Shown: positions 18,428-26,152 of the stretch, one piece after another
How positions within the stretch are numbered: position 1 is the stretch's first letter
Layout: each line of letters opens with the position of its first letter
Assembly: GCA_038258425.1 (NCBI GenBank)
Contig: JBBSPV010000019.1
Span: forward strand, 1 to 64,000
From: DATLGB01 sp038258425
Lineage (GTDB): Bacteria > Actinomycetota > Thermoleophilia > Solirubrobacterales > Solirubrobacteraceae
Reading direction: 5' to 3'
DNA length: 64,000 nt
Program-made: the position numbers and the translations under genes
Notes under the pieces: generated by a model
Databases searched by the model: none
What the model was told of the DNA's origin: nothing
Seen by the model: the letters and a program-made list of their open reading frames with translations, nothing else

Positions 18428-21064
18428 GTGATGCGGTCCCTGCTGCAGCGCACGGTGTCGATCGCCGGTCGCCGGCCCGGCCGGGTCCTGCTCGTCGCCG
18501 GCCTGCTCGTGGCCCTCGGCGCCCTGCTGTCGCTGCGCCTGCAGCCGACGGCCGCCACGGACACCTTCGTCGGTCGTGGCTCGGCCGCCTTCGCGGCGAC
18601 GGACCGGCTGCACCGGCGCTTCGGCGACGACGCGGTGGTCATCCTCGTGCGCGGCTCGGTGAAGGACCTCGTGCTGACCGCGGACCTCGGCCGGCTGCTC
18701 GGGCTCGAGGGCTGCATCGCCGGCAACGCCCCGGCCGGGGCCGAGGTGCCGGGCGGCCCCCGGGGGCCGTGCGCGGCCTTCGCCCGGACGAAGCCCGTCC
18801 AGGTCGTCTACGGGCCCGGCACGTTCATCAACTCGGCGGTGACGGAGATCCAGCGCCAGCTCACCGGTCAGATCCAGGCCGCGCAGCGGCGGCAGCGGGC
18901 GGCGGCCGCGGCGGCGCGCGGGCTCGCCGCGCGCCAGGGCCGCACGCCGGCCGAGCAGCGACGGGCCGGCCGCGACGCCGCGGGCCTCGTGCAGGCGCAG
19001 TTCACGCGCGACCTGCTGCAGCTCGCGCTGCGCTACGGGCTCTCCACCCGGGCGGCGAACCCGCAGCTCGACAACCCCGACTTCGTCTACAACCTCGTCT
19101 TCGATCCCGCGCGCGGGGCGACGGCGCCCAAGGCCCGGTTCGCCTACCTGTTCCCGTCCGGGCGCTCGGCGGCGATCCAGGTGCGGCTGCGACCCGGGCT
19201 CGACGACGCCCAGCGGGCGGCGGCGATCGCGCGCATCCGGGCGGCGACGCGGATGCCGCAGTGGCGGCTCTCCAAGGGCGCGACGTACACGGTCACCGGT
19301 GCGCCCGTGCTGCTCTCCGACGTCGCCGCCGACCTCACCCGGTCGCTCGTCGGCCTGCTCGTCGGCGGACTCGTGCTCATGGCGCTCGTGCTCGCCGCGG
19401 TGTTCCGCGGGCGGGCGCGGATGCTGCCGCTCGGCGTCGCCCTCGGCGCCGCGGCGATCGTCTTCGGAGCGCTCTCGGCCCTCGGCGTGAAGCTCACGCT
19501 CGCGTCCATCGCCGTGCTGCCCGTGCTGCTCGGCCTCGGGGTCGACTACGCGATCCAGTACCAGTCGCGGGTCCAGGAGGACGGCGTGGACGGGGCCGCC
19601 GGTGGGGCCCTGGCGACCATCGCCACCGCCGGCCTGGCCACGGTGGTCGGCTTCGGCGTCCTGCTGCTGTCGCCCGTGCCGATGGTGCGCGGCTTCGGGC
19701 TCATCCTCATGGCCGGCATCGTCGTGGCCTTCGTGCTGGCCCTCTCGGCCGGGACCGCGGTGCTCGTGGCCCTCGCCCGCCGGCCGCGGGCGTCGGCCGG
19801 GCGCCTGGCGGCGTCGGGCCGGGGCGCCGCGGACCTGTTGCGCGCGGCCGGCCGGCCGGCGGCCCGACCCGCGGCCGCTGTCGGTGGCGCCGCCAATCGG
19901 CTCGGCCGGGCGACCACGGCGCTCGCGCTGCGGAGGCCCGTGGCCGTGCTGGCGGCCGGGGCGCTGCTCGCCGGGGCCGGCTGGGCGGTCGACTCGCGCA
20001 CGGCGGTGGTCTCCGACGTCCGCGAGCTCGTCCCGCGCGACACGCCGGCCGTGCGCGACCTCCAGCTCCTGCAGGACACCACGGGCGTCGCCGGCGAGGT
20101 CGACGTCCTCGTCGAGGGCGACGACCTCACCCGGCCGGCGGTGATCCGCTGGATGCGCGACTACCGGGCGCGCGTCACCGAGCGCTACGGCTACTCGGCG
20201 TCCAACGGCTGCGGGAAGGCCGACCTGTGCCCGGCCCTGTCGCTCACCGACCTGTTCCGCTCGGACGCCTCCGTGGCCAGCCAGGCCCGCATCAGGGCCC
20301 TGCTGGGTGCCGTCCCGCCCTACTTCTCCAACGGTGTGATCACCCGCGACCGCCGGACGGCGGTGCTCGCCTTCGGCGTCAAGCTCATGCCCCTGGAGCG
20401 CCAGGAGGCGCTGCTGGGCGTCATGCGCGACGAGCTGCACCCCCCTGCAGGCGTGCACGCGGCCCTGGCGGGGCTGCCCGTGCTCGTGTCGCAGGCCAAC
20501 GCCGACCTGTCCTCCCCGTGGCGCCGGCTCGGGACGCTGCTGGCCGGGCTGCTCGCGGTCGCGCTCGTGCTCCTCGCGGTCTACCGCCGCTGGGAGCGGG
20601 CCTGGGTGCCGCTCGTGCCGATCGCGCTGGCCACGGGCTGGTCGGCGCTCGTGCTCTGGCTGCTCGGCGTGCCGCTGAACCCGATGTCGGCGACGCTCGG
20701 GGTGCTCGTGATCGCCATCTCGACCGAGTTCGCCGTGCTGCTGACGGCGCGCTTCCGCGAGGAGCGCGAGCGGGGGCTCGACGTCCCGGCCGCGCTGCGC
20801 CGCACCTACGCGTCGACGGGGAGGGCGGTGCTCGCCTCCGGCGCAACGGCGGTCGCCGGCTTCGCCGTCCTCGCGTTCTCCGACGTGCGGATGCTCCAGG
20901 ACTTCGGGCGCGTGACCGTCGTGGACCTGACGGTGTCGCTGCTCGGCGTGCTCGCCGTGTTGCCGGCGGTGCTCACGCTCGCCGAGCGGCGGGCGCGGCG
21001 GCGGGGCCGCAGCGCCCGGCGGGCGGAGGACGCGGGCGACCGCGCGCCCGCGCTCGTCGGATGA
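18428..21064 (+). CDS. MMPL/RND-family lipid exporter
   Basis: 878 aa (GTG 18428, or ATG 18431). It has the duplicated RND layout: one N-terminal helix, a large periplasmic loop (about 45-290), a helix cluster (about 295-460) with PVLLGLGVDYAIQYQSRVQE, a second single helix near 505, a second loop, and a closing cluster with VLVIAISTEFAVLLTARFRE. The Asp/Glu in these two GVDYA/ISTEF segments sit where proton-relay residues occur in MMPL and hopanoid (HpnN-like) transporters. Its position directly behind the Mce genes suggests a shared lipid-traffic role, as with MmpL proteins of mycobacteria; the substrate is unknown. Confidence 0.9.
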   Translation: MMRSLLQRTVSIAGRRPGRVLLVAGLLVALGALLSLRLQPTAATDTFVGRGSAAFAATDRLHRRFGDDAVVILVRGSVKDLVLTADLGRLLGLEGCIAGNAPAGAEVPGGPRGPCAAFARTKPVQVVYGPGTFINSAVTEIQRQLTGQIQAAQRRQRAAAAAARGLAARQGRTPAEQRRAGRDAAGLVQAQFTRDLLQLALRYGLSTRAANPQLDNPDFVYNLVFDPARGATAPKARFAYLFPSGRSAAIQVRLRPGLDDAQRAAAIARIRAATRMPQWRLSKGATYTVTGAPVLLSDVAADLTRSLVGLLVGGLVLMALVLAAVFRGRARMLPLGVALGAAAIVFGALSALGVKLTLASIAVLPVLLGLGVDYAIQYQSRVQEDGVDGAAGGALATIATAGLATVVGFGVLLLSPVPMVRGFGLILMAGIVVAFVLALSAGTAVLVALARRPRASAGRLAASGRGAADLLRAAGRPAARPAAAVGGAANRLGRATTALALRRPVAVLAAGALLAGAGWAVDSRTAVVSDVRELVPRDTPAVRDLQLLQDTTGVAGEVDVLVEGDDLTRPAVIRWMRDYRARVTERYGYSASNGCGKADLCPALSLTDLFRSDASVASQARIRALLGAVPPYFSNGVITRDRRTAVLAFGVKLMPLERQEALLGVMRDELHPPAGVHAALAGLPVLVSQANADLSSPWRRLGTLLAGLLAVALVLLAVYRRWERAWVPLVPIALATGWSALVLWLLGVPLNPMSATLGVLVIAISTEFAVLLTARFREERERGLDVPAALRRTYASTGRAVLASGATAVAGFAVLAFSDVRMLQDFGRVTVVDLTVSLLGVLAVLPAVLTLAERRARRRGRSARRAEDAGDRAPALVG

Positions 21065-21702
21065 CGCGGGAGCGCCCGGCTCGGAAGGCGGCCGGCCGGC
21101 AGCCGCGCCGGTCCAACCAGGCGTCGTGGATCGCCGGCGTGGCGATCGTCGCGCTGCTCGCCTACGTCACCTACAACACGCTGCACTCCGACGCCGTCGG
21201 CTCGCGTGGCGTCGCCGACGGCCAGCCGCTGCCGCCGTTCGCGGTGCCGCTCGTCACGAGCGACGTCCAAGGCGACGCCAACGTCGCGGTCAAGGCGCGC
21301 AAGGGCGTGCCGAAGGCGTGCGACGTGCACCTGGCCGGCACGATCAACTCGTGCGCGCTTGCGCGCGACCGGCCGCTCGTCCTCGCCTTCCTCGCCACGC
21401 GGTCAGAGCGCTGCATCGACGAGATCGACGCCCTCGACCGGCTGCGCCGGCGGCATCGCGGCGTCGCCTTCGCCGCGGTCGCCGTGCGCGGCGACCGCGC
21501 GGACGTCCTGGGGCTCGTGCGCTCGCGCGGCTGGGGCCTGCCCGTCGGCCACGACCGCGACGGGGCGGTCGCCAACGTCTACGGGATCGCCGTCTGCCCG
21601 ACCATCACCTTCGCGCGGCGCGGCGGGCGCGTCCAGGACACGCTGCTCGGGCAGGCCTCGGCCGCCGAGCTCGAGCGCCGGATCGAGGCGCTCGAGCGGT
21701 GA
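21061..21702 (+). CDS. membrane-anchored thioredoxin-fold protein
   Basis: 213 aa; ATG 21061 overlaps the MMPL stop (ATGA). A basic N-terminus leads into one membrane helix (about 22-38), and the remainder has the thioredoxin/TlpA layout: PLVLAFLATRSERCIDEIDA, VAFAAVAVRGDRADV and the cis-Pro region GIAVCPTITFARRGG. The active-site CxxC is not kept: only one cysteine (SERC) is at that position, with others in the insert and before the cis-Pro. It may be a peroxiredoxin-like or non-catalytic partner. Coupling with the exporter suggests a role in the same envelope process. Confidence 0.8.
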   Translation: MTRERPARKAAGRQPRRSNQASWIAGVAIVALLAYVTYNTLHSDAVGSRGVADGQPLPPFAVPLVTSDVQGDANVAVKARKGVPKACDVHLAGTINSCALARDRPLVLAFLATRSERCIDEIDALDRLRRRHRGVAFAAVAVRGDRADVLGLVRSRGWGLPVGHDRDGAVANVYGIAVCPTITFARRGGRVQDTLLGQASAAELERRIEALER

Positions 21703-22346
21703 CCGACGACGAGCCGCGGCGCGGCGAGGTGGACCGGAAGATCGCTGCCGAGCACCCGGAGCTGCGGCTCTGGTGGCTGCCGGTGAGCGTGCCCGCCGAG
21801 CGCAGCCCACCCGAGGTCCGCGCGCGGCTGCGGGCGATGTCGGACCGGCTGCGCGGCCCGCAGGCCATCGCCCTGCGCGGCCAGCCGATCCCGCACGCGT
21901 ACCGTGTCTTCTTCCGTCACATCGGCCTCGACCCCGACGTGCACCGGGTGCCGGTCGAGGCGCTCGTGGTCCAGCGGTTGCAGGCCGGCGCGTTCAAGCC
22001 CTACTCCTTCCTCCAGGACGCGGTCACCGTGGCCGTGATGGAGACCTCCGTGCCACTCTGGGCGCTCGACGCCGCCGGCGTGACGGGCGTCCTGCGCCTG
22101 CGCGCGGCCGATGACCGCGAGCCGCTCGGGCGCCGCGACGACCGGGCGCCGTGGCTGCCCGGCGGGCGCCTCGTCGTCGCCGACGGAGCCGGGCCGGTGG
22201 CCGTGCTCTTCGGCGACGTCGCCCCCGGGCACGAGGCGACGCCGAAGACGCGCGAGGTCGTGCTCTTCAGCGTGCAGGTGGCGGGCGTCGCCATGGTGTC
22301 GGTCGCCGAGGCGCTGTGGACGGTCGCCGACATGCTCGAGGCGTGA
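21699..22346 (+). CDS. B3/B4 tRNA-binding-domain protein (PheT-related)
   Basis: 215 aa from GTG 21699, overlapping the previous stop (GTGA). The sequence matches free-standing B3/B4 domain proteins related to the phenylalanyl-tRNA synthetase beta chain, with HAYRVFFRHIGLDPDVHRVP and the conserved VPLWALDAAGVTG and PKTREVVLFSV stretches. Such proteins are thought to act on mischarged tRNA or as uncharacterised domain relatives. It looks like the last gene of the Mce-MMPL transcript, though a functional link is not obvious. Confidence 0.8.
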   Translation: MTDDEPRRGEVDRKIAAEHPELRLWWLPVSVPAERSPPEVRARLRAMSDRLRGPQAIALRGQPIPHAYRVFFRHIGLDPDVHRVPVEALVVQRLQAGAFKPYSFLQDAVTVAVMETSVPLWALDAAGVTGVLRLRAADDREPLGRRDDRAPWLPGGRLVVADGAGPVAVLFGDVAPGHEATPKTREVVLFSVQVAGVAMVSVAEALWTVADMLEA

Positions 22347-22424
22347 GGGCGTCGCCGCGCCCGGGTGCTCCCGGCCGGCGCGCCCGTTGATAGCCTCCGG
22401 CCCACGCCGTCCGGCGGCGTCCTG

Positions 22425-22943
22425 ATGTCCGTACTCGAGCGGCCCATCCACACCACTCCCGGCGTCGGGGTCGACGAGCGCGCCGCGCGGCGCACCCTGC
22501 GCGAGCAGATCGCCCGGCTCGACCGCGACCTGGTCGCCGTCGCCACCTCGGCGCTGCCACGCCTGGCCGTGCCGCCCGCCGCGGCCGGCGGCGCCGGCCC
22601 GAGGCTGCTGAGCCTCGGCGAGCTCGAGCGCACCCGCGACGAGCTGGCGGCCCGCACGCATGCCCTGCGCGAGGCGCGCCGCGAGCACGCCGACCGCCAG
22701 GCCGCCGCGCGGCTGCTCGTCGAGCGGATGCTCCTCGCCCCGTCCGAGCACAAGTGGCTGCGGGTCTCCAACGCCGACCTCGGCGAGCCCGGCTGCAAGA
22801 GCTACCACGTGCGCCCGCGGCTCGGGGTGATCGGGATGCTCGCCGGCTGGTGGCACGTCAAGGTCTCCTCCGGGTGTCCCTTAGGGGTGCCGGAGGCGGC
22901 GCCCAGCGCGCGGCCTCCGGCGAACCAGCCGTGTCCGCCGTAG
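22425..22943 (+). CDS. hypothetical protein with coiled-coil N-terminal half
   Basis: 172 aa from ATG 22425. TAGCCT at 22391-22396 could be its -10 box; there is no clear ribosome binding site. The N-terminal half is helical and charged (REQIARLDRDLVAV; LERTRDELAARTHALREARR, a likely coiled coil). The C-terminal half has a distinct core, LLAPSEHKWLRVSNADLGEP, then GCKSYHVRPRLG and GWWHVKVSSGCPL, with two cysteines and two histidines that might bind metal. I do not recognise the family. Confidence 0.7.
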   Translation: MSVLERPIHTTPGVGVDERAARRTLREQIARLDRDLVAVATSALPRLAVPPAAAGGAGPRLLSLGELERTRDELAARTHALREARREHADRQAAARLLVERMLLAPSEHKWLRVSNADLGEPGCKSYHVRPRLGVIGMLAGWWHVKVSSGCPLGVPEAAPSARPPANQPCPP

Positions 22944-23007
22944 GTGGGCCCCGGAATGTCATCCGCCTGGGGATCGTGGCAGCCGCCACCGTCCCGCCCC
23001 GCCCCTG

Positions 23008-23517
23008 ATGGGCAAGCGCTCTCGCAAGCGGACGGCCGGCCCGTTGCGCGCCGAGTCGGCGCGGCCCGCGGCCGCCCCCGTCACGCGCGACACCGACCGG
23101 CGCGTCGCGCGGCCCAAGAGCCGGGTGGACCGGATGCTCGAGCGCGCCGACGAGCGCCCGAAGCCGCCCTGGCACCCCGTGCCGCTCGTCGAGGCCTCCG
23201 TGCTGATCGGCATCGTGCTGCTCGTCGTCGGGTTCCTCAACGCCGACGCCGCGCGCGGGCGGCTGGCGATCGCGGTCGGGCTGTCGCTCGCCTCGCTCGC
23301 CGGCCTCGACACCGCGGCGCGCGAGCACTTCACGGGCTACCGGTCGCACTCGACGCTGCTCGGCGCGCTGCCCGGCGTGCTCACCGTCGCCGTGCTCGCG
23401 GTCCTGCACGCGCCGTGGCTCGTCGGCGTGCTCGCGGGGGCGGCCGTGTTCGCCGGCGGCTCGGCGCTCGCCCGGCGGGCGTTCCGGCGCCGCGCCGGCG
23501 TGGGCTACAAGCGCTGA
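23008..23517 (+). CDS. hypothetical membrane protein
   Basis: 169 aa. The first ~60 residues are very basic (KRSRKRTAGP, DRRVARPKSRVDRMLERA). Four hydrophobic segments follow (about 62-78, 86-103, 113-131, 134-152), then an Arg-rich C-terminal tail ending VGYKR. Small actinobacterial membrane proteins of this kind are common and uncharacterised. It is followed after 25 nt by a VOC gene with its own -10 box. Confidence 0.75.
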   Translation: MGKRSRKRTAGPLRAESARPAAAPVTRDTDRRVARPKSRVDRMLERADERPKPPWHPVPLVEASVLIGIVLLVVGFLNADAARGRLAIAVGLSLASLAGLDTAAREHFTGYRSHSTLLGALPGVLTVAVLAVLHAPWLVGVLAGAAVFAGGSALARRAFRRRAGVGYKR

Positions 23518-23526
23518 CCGCGCTTG

Positions 23527-23532
23527 TAGCCT
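23527..23532 (+). promoter_or_regulatory. -10 box TAGCCT before a VOC gene
   Basis: TAGCCT ends 10 nt before the ATG at 23543, with no ribosome binding site between; leaderless transcription is likely. Confidence 0.45.
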
Positions 23533-23542
23533 CCTGCCCGCA

Positions 23543-23965
23543 ATGAGCGAGCCGCGGCGCATGCAGCTCACCGGGCTGCACCATCTCACGTTGATCTGCT
23601 CCGACATGGAGCGGACCATCGCGTTCTACCGCGACGTCCTGGGGCTCGGCGTCGTCCGCGACGGTTCCAGCGAGGATGATCCCGGCGTCCGCCACGTGTG
23701 GTTCGGGGCCGTCGACGGCGCGCCCGGGCGGCTCGTGAGCGCCATGGAGTACCCCGACCTGCCGGAGGGCGTGGCCGGCCGCGGCTCCACCCACCACTTC
23801 GCGCTCGCCGTCGAGTCCGCCGACGAGCTCGGCGCCTGGGGCGACTACCTGCGCCAGCAGGACGTCGAGTGCTCCGAGGTGTTCGAGCGTGGCGGCTTCG
23901 CCTCGGTGTACCTGCGCGATCCCGACGGTCACATCGTCGAGATCGCCACCCGCCCCGCTTCGTAA
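23543..23965 (+). CDS. VOC-family (glyoxalase-fold) protein
   Basis: 140 aa. It has two beta-alpha-beta-beta-beta modules of the vicinal oxygen chelate fold: LTGLHHLTLICSDMERTIAF at the start, STHHFALAVESADEL in the middle and YLRDPDGHIVEIATRP at the end. Candidate metal ligands are the His of the HHLTL strand, the His of THHFAL and the Glu of HIVEI, so it may be an active metalloenzyme. The substrate is unknown. It ends just before the 56-nt tandem repeats. Confidence 0.88.
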   Translation: MSEPRRMQLTGLHHLTLICSDMERTIAFYRDVLGLGVVRDGSSEDDPGVRHVWFGAVDGAPGRLVSAMEYPDLPEGVAGRGSTHHFALAVESADELGAWGDYLRQQDVECSEVFERGGFASVYLRDPDGHIVEIATRPAS

Positions 23966-24000
23966 CGTCGCCGGGAGGGAGGAGCTTGCGACGACCGGAC

Positions 24001-24110
24001 GGCGAAAGCCGGTAGGAGGGCGAAGCCCGGTCTCCCGAGCTTGCGAGGAACCGCAGGCCGAAAGCCGGAAGGAGGGCGAAGCCCGGTCTCCCGGGCTTCG
24101 CCACCACCGT
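24001..24110. repeat. 56-nt tandem duplication
   Basis: Two copies of a unit containing GGCGAAAGCCGG, then GGAGGGCGAAGCCCGGTCTC, are offset by 56 nt (AAAGCC at 24005 and 24061). They differ at only a few positions and lie between the VOC and IHF stop codons. GAGCTTGCGA also recurs just upstream (near 23983) and in copy one. Confidence 0.75.
24075..24102. terminator. bidirectional hairpin between convergent genes
   Basis: A perfect 11-bp stem, GGCGAAGCCCG (24075-24085) and CGGGCTTCGCC (24092-24102), encloses a 6-nt loop and lies between the convergent VOC and IHF genes. There is no T-run, so termination would be of the GC-rich actinobacterial type. The first copy of the repeat forms only an imperfect version. 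Confidence 0.55.
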
Positions 24111-24114
24111 CAGG

Positions 24115-24477
24115 TCAGGCCAGCGCCAGGCGGGGGTCGCCCGCGATGCTCGCGAACGGGTCGACCACCGGGCGGCCGGTGAGCCGGGCGACGAGCTGCT
24201 CGCGCTGGCGGTCGGTCATCGAGGCGACGGTCTTGGTCTCCGCCATCGGGACCTGCGCGAGGAAGCGCCGGCAGCGCGTGCGGCCCCAGCGGTGCTGGCT
24301 CATGAGCAGGTCGGCGATGGTCATGCTGGCCGCCTCCCACGGCTGCTCCTGGAGCACGTCGGCCGCCGTGCGATCACCCTCGGCGATCTGCCGCTTGAGC
24401 TCCGCCCGGGCGAGCCGGACGCGGTTGGCCCGGTCCAGGGCGCGCATGTGTTGTGGCGCCGCCGGCGCTGATTCCAT
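24115..24477 (-). CDS. mihF: actinobacterial integration host factor (mIHF-type)
   Basis: 120 aa from the ATG at 24477, which has GGGGAGG a good distance upstream; the frame is open to 24690, but that extension is unlike the family and overlaps a possible structured leader. The core reads RALDRANRVRLARAELKRQI, then AADVLQEQPWEAASMTIADL and LMSQHRWGRTRCRRFLAQVP, the N-terminal helices and helix-two-turn-helix DNA-binding motif of this nucleoid protein. A C-terminal tail of ~30 residues (DRQREQLVARLTGRPVVDPF) is unusual. In many actinobacteria the gene lies by gmk; here it is alone, so it may be a second, divergent copy. Confidence 0.8.
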   Translation of the reverse strand: MESAPAAPQHMRALDRANRVRLARAELKRQIAEGDRTAADVLQEQPWEAASMTIADLLMSQHRWGRTRCRRFLAQVPMAETKTVASMTDRQREQLVARLTGRPVVDPFASIAGDPRLALA

Positions 24478-24544
24478 GTCGGAAAACCTCCCCGCCTCGA
24501 CGACTCCGCGTCGCCTGGCCTCGTGTTCGTGTCCATCCCCGTGG

Positions 24545-24649
24545 AGCGCTTCGACGCCACTGGGCGTCCACCGTCCGGAGACGGGCAGGACGACGACCCC
24601 GCGTGCGACCGCCGTCGTCACCTGCCTTCCCCCGATGCGTCGAAGCGCT
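24545..24649 (-). promoter_or_regulatory. possible structured RNA leader, three-way-junction shape
   Basis: A perfect 13-bp inverted repeat, AGCGCTTCGACGC (24545-24557) and GCGTCGAAGCGCT (24637-24649), encloses two smaller hairpins. One pairs 24571-24575 with 24580-24584 around CGGA. The other pairs 24585-24589 with 24621-24625 and 24592-24597 with 24614-24619. Together they give a closing stem with two arms. The element lies 68-172 nt upstream of the IHF start and would be in its 5' leader. I cannot match it to a known riboswitch. Confidence 0.45.
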
Positions 24650-24811
24650 CGACGGGCGCAACCGTAGACGAGCCCGAGTTCGTTGCGCAACGCACGACGG
24701 GCGCCTCACTCGCAAAGAGCGGGTGTTATTCGCCGGGGATGTCAGCACGCGGAAACTCGACGGATGACCGATGGCGTCACCGGGTGCCGACGTGCCCGCG
24801 GACGCCGCGGG

Positions 24812-26083
24812 TCAGGTGTGCAGCGGCCCGGGCAGTGGCCCGTGCTCGGCCTCGAACGCCCGCTTGACCTCGGCGAATGCGGCCAGCGCGCGGTCGAGCG
24901 TCGCGCGGTCGTGCGTGGCCATGACGCTCGTGCGCAGCAGTGCGCCGGCGGGCGGCACGGCGGGGTGCAGGGCGACGTTGACGTAGACCCCGGCGTCGTA
25001 GAGCGCGCGCCAGAGCAGCACGGCCGTCCAGTCGTCGCCGACGACGACGGGCACGATGGTGGTGACCGCGTCGCCGCCGCCCGGCAGCGGCTGGGGCTCG
25101 ACCACCTGGAACCCCAGCTGGTCCAAGCCGTCGCGCAGGTAGCGCGCGTTGTCGAGCACGGCGGCGAACAGCTGCGGCCCCTCCGCCGAGCGCACGACCC
25201 GTAGCGCGGCGAGCGCGGCCCCGACGGCGGCGGGCACCGCCGAGGCGGTGAACAGGAAGGCGCGCGACTGCACGCGCAGGAAGTCGATGACCTCGTGGGA
25301 GCCGGCGAGGAAGCCGCCGCACGAGGCCAGCGACTTCGAGAACGTGCCCATCCGCAGGTCGACCTCGTCCTCGACCCCGAGCAGCTCCGCGGTGCCGGCG
25401 CCCCGCGCGCCGAGCACACCGGCCCCGTGCGCCTCGTCGACCATCAGGCGGGCGCCGTGCTCGTGGCAGAGCGCGACGATGTCGGTCAACGGGGCGATGT
25501 CGCCCTCCATGGAGAAGACGCCGTCGACGACCACGAGCGTGCCGCTGCCTTCGGCCGCCGCGCGCTCGAGCTGCTTGTCGAGCTTGTCCATGCGGTTGTG
25601 GCGGAACGGCCGCAGCTTGGCCCGCGAGAGCAGGCACCCGTCCAGGATGGACGCGTGGTCGCCGCTGTCGGCCACCACGGTGTCCCCCGACCCGAGCAGC
25701 GTTCCCAGCGCCGCGAGGTTCGCGCCGTGCCCGGTGGAGGTCACGAGCGCCTCCTCCGTGCCCATCCAGGCCGCGAGCTCGGCCTCGAGCTCGAGGTGGA
25801 GGTCGATCGTCCCGTTGAGCAGCCGCGAGCCGGTCAGGCCCGTGCCGTAGCGCTCCAGCGCGTCACGCGCCCCCTGCTTGACGCGCTCGTCCCCGGTGAG
25901 GCCGAGGTAGTTGTTCGAGCCGAGCATGATCCGCGTGGCGCCCTCCATCTCCACCACGGGGGCGGCGGCGGTCTCCAGCCGGCGGAAGTACGGCAGCAGA
26001 TCGGCTTCGCGCGCGGCGTTGAGCTGCTCCAGGCGCTCGTGGCGGCGAACCTTCTCGAAGACGTCGACGACGGTCTCGGACAT
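24812..26083 (-). CDS. serine palmitoyltransferase-like alpha-oxoamine synthase
   Basis: 423 aa from ATG 26083, with a TACCGT -10 box 8 nt upstream. It is a PLP enzyme of the alpha-oxoamine synthase family, which condenses an amino acid with an acyl-CoA. Visible features are MLGSNNYLGLTGDERV near residue 55, the glycine-rich TGSRLLNGT, VDEAHGAGVLG with the PLP-ring Asp, and MGTFSKSLASCGGF with the Schiff-base lysine at 250. The FSKS version of the lysine motif and the N-terminal YFRRLE/MEGATRIM region resemble bacterial serine palmitoyltransferases more than BioF or Kbl. No biotin genes are nearby; the divergent neighbours are an acyltransferase and a fatty-acid hydroxylase, favouring sphingolipid synthesis. 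Confidence 0.75.
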   Translation of the reverse strand: MSETVVDVFEKVRRHERLEQLNAAREADLLPYFRRLETAAAPVVEMEGATRIMLGSNNYLGLTGDERVKQGARDALERYGTGLTGSRLLNGTIDLHLELEAELAAWMGTEEALVTSTGHGANLAALGTLLGSGDTVVADSGDHASILDGCLLSRAKLRPFRHNRMDKLDKQLERAAAEGSGTLVVVDGVFSMEGDIAPLTDIVALCHEHGARLMVDEAHGAGVLGARGAGTAELLGVEDEVDLRMGTFSKSLASCGGFLAGSHEVIDFLRVQSRAFLFTASAVPAAVGAALAALRVVRSAEGPQLFAAVLDNARYLRDGLDQLGFQVVEPQPLPGGGDAVTTIVPVVVGDDWTAVLLWRALYDAGVYVNVALHPAVPPAGALLRTSVMATHDRATLDRALAAFAEVKRAFEAEHGPLPGPLHT

Positions 26084-26091
26084 GGCGAAGG

Positions 26092-26141
26092 ACGGTACCC
26101 GGCCCGCCGGTCGCGCGCTCGAGCGGACCGGCCACTAGGGT
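26092..26141. promoter_or_regulatory. divergent leaderless promoters of the SPT-like and GNAT genes
   Basis: TACCGT on the minus strand (26092-26097) serves the SPT-like gene starting at 26083. TAGGGT on the plus strand (26136-26141) serves the acyltransferase starting at 26153. The two boxes are 38 bp apart, so the genes could share regulation. Confidence 0.5.
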
Positions 26142-26152
26142 CCGCGCCGCCC

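Noticed and set aside
24556..24562. GCCACTG on the plus strand, as in a cobalamin riboswitch
   Set aside because: The other conserved blocks of the B12 aptamer are missing or wrongly spaced, and the plus strand leads to no gene start.
24478..24690. In-frame 71-residue N-terminal extension of the IHF protein
   Set aside because: It is not like the family, it overlaps the inverted-repeat element, and a good ribosome binding site precedes ATG 24477.
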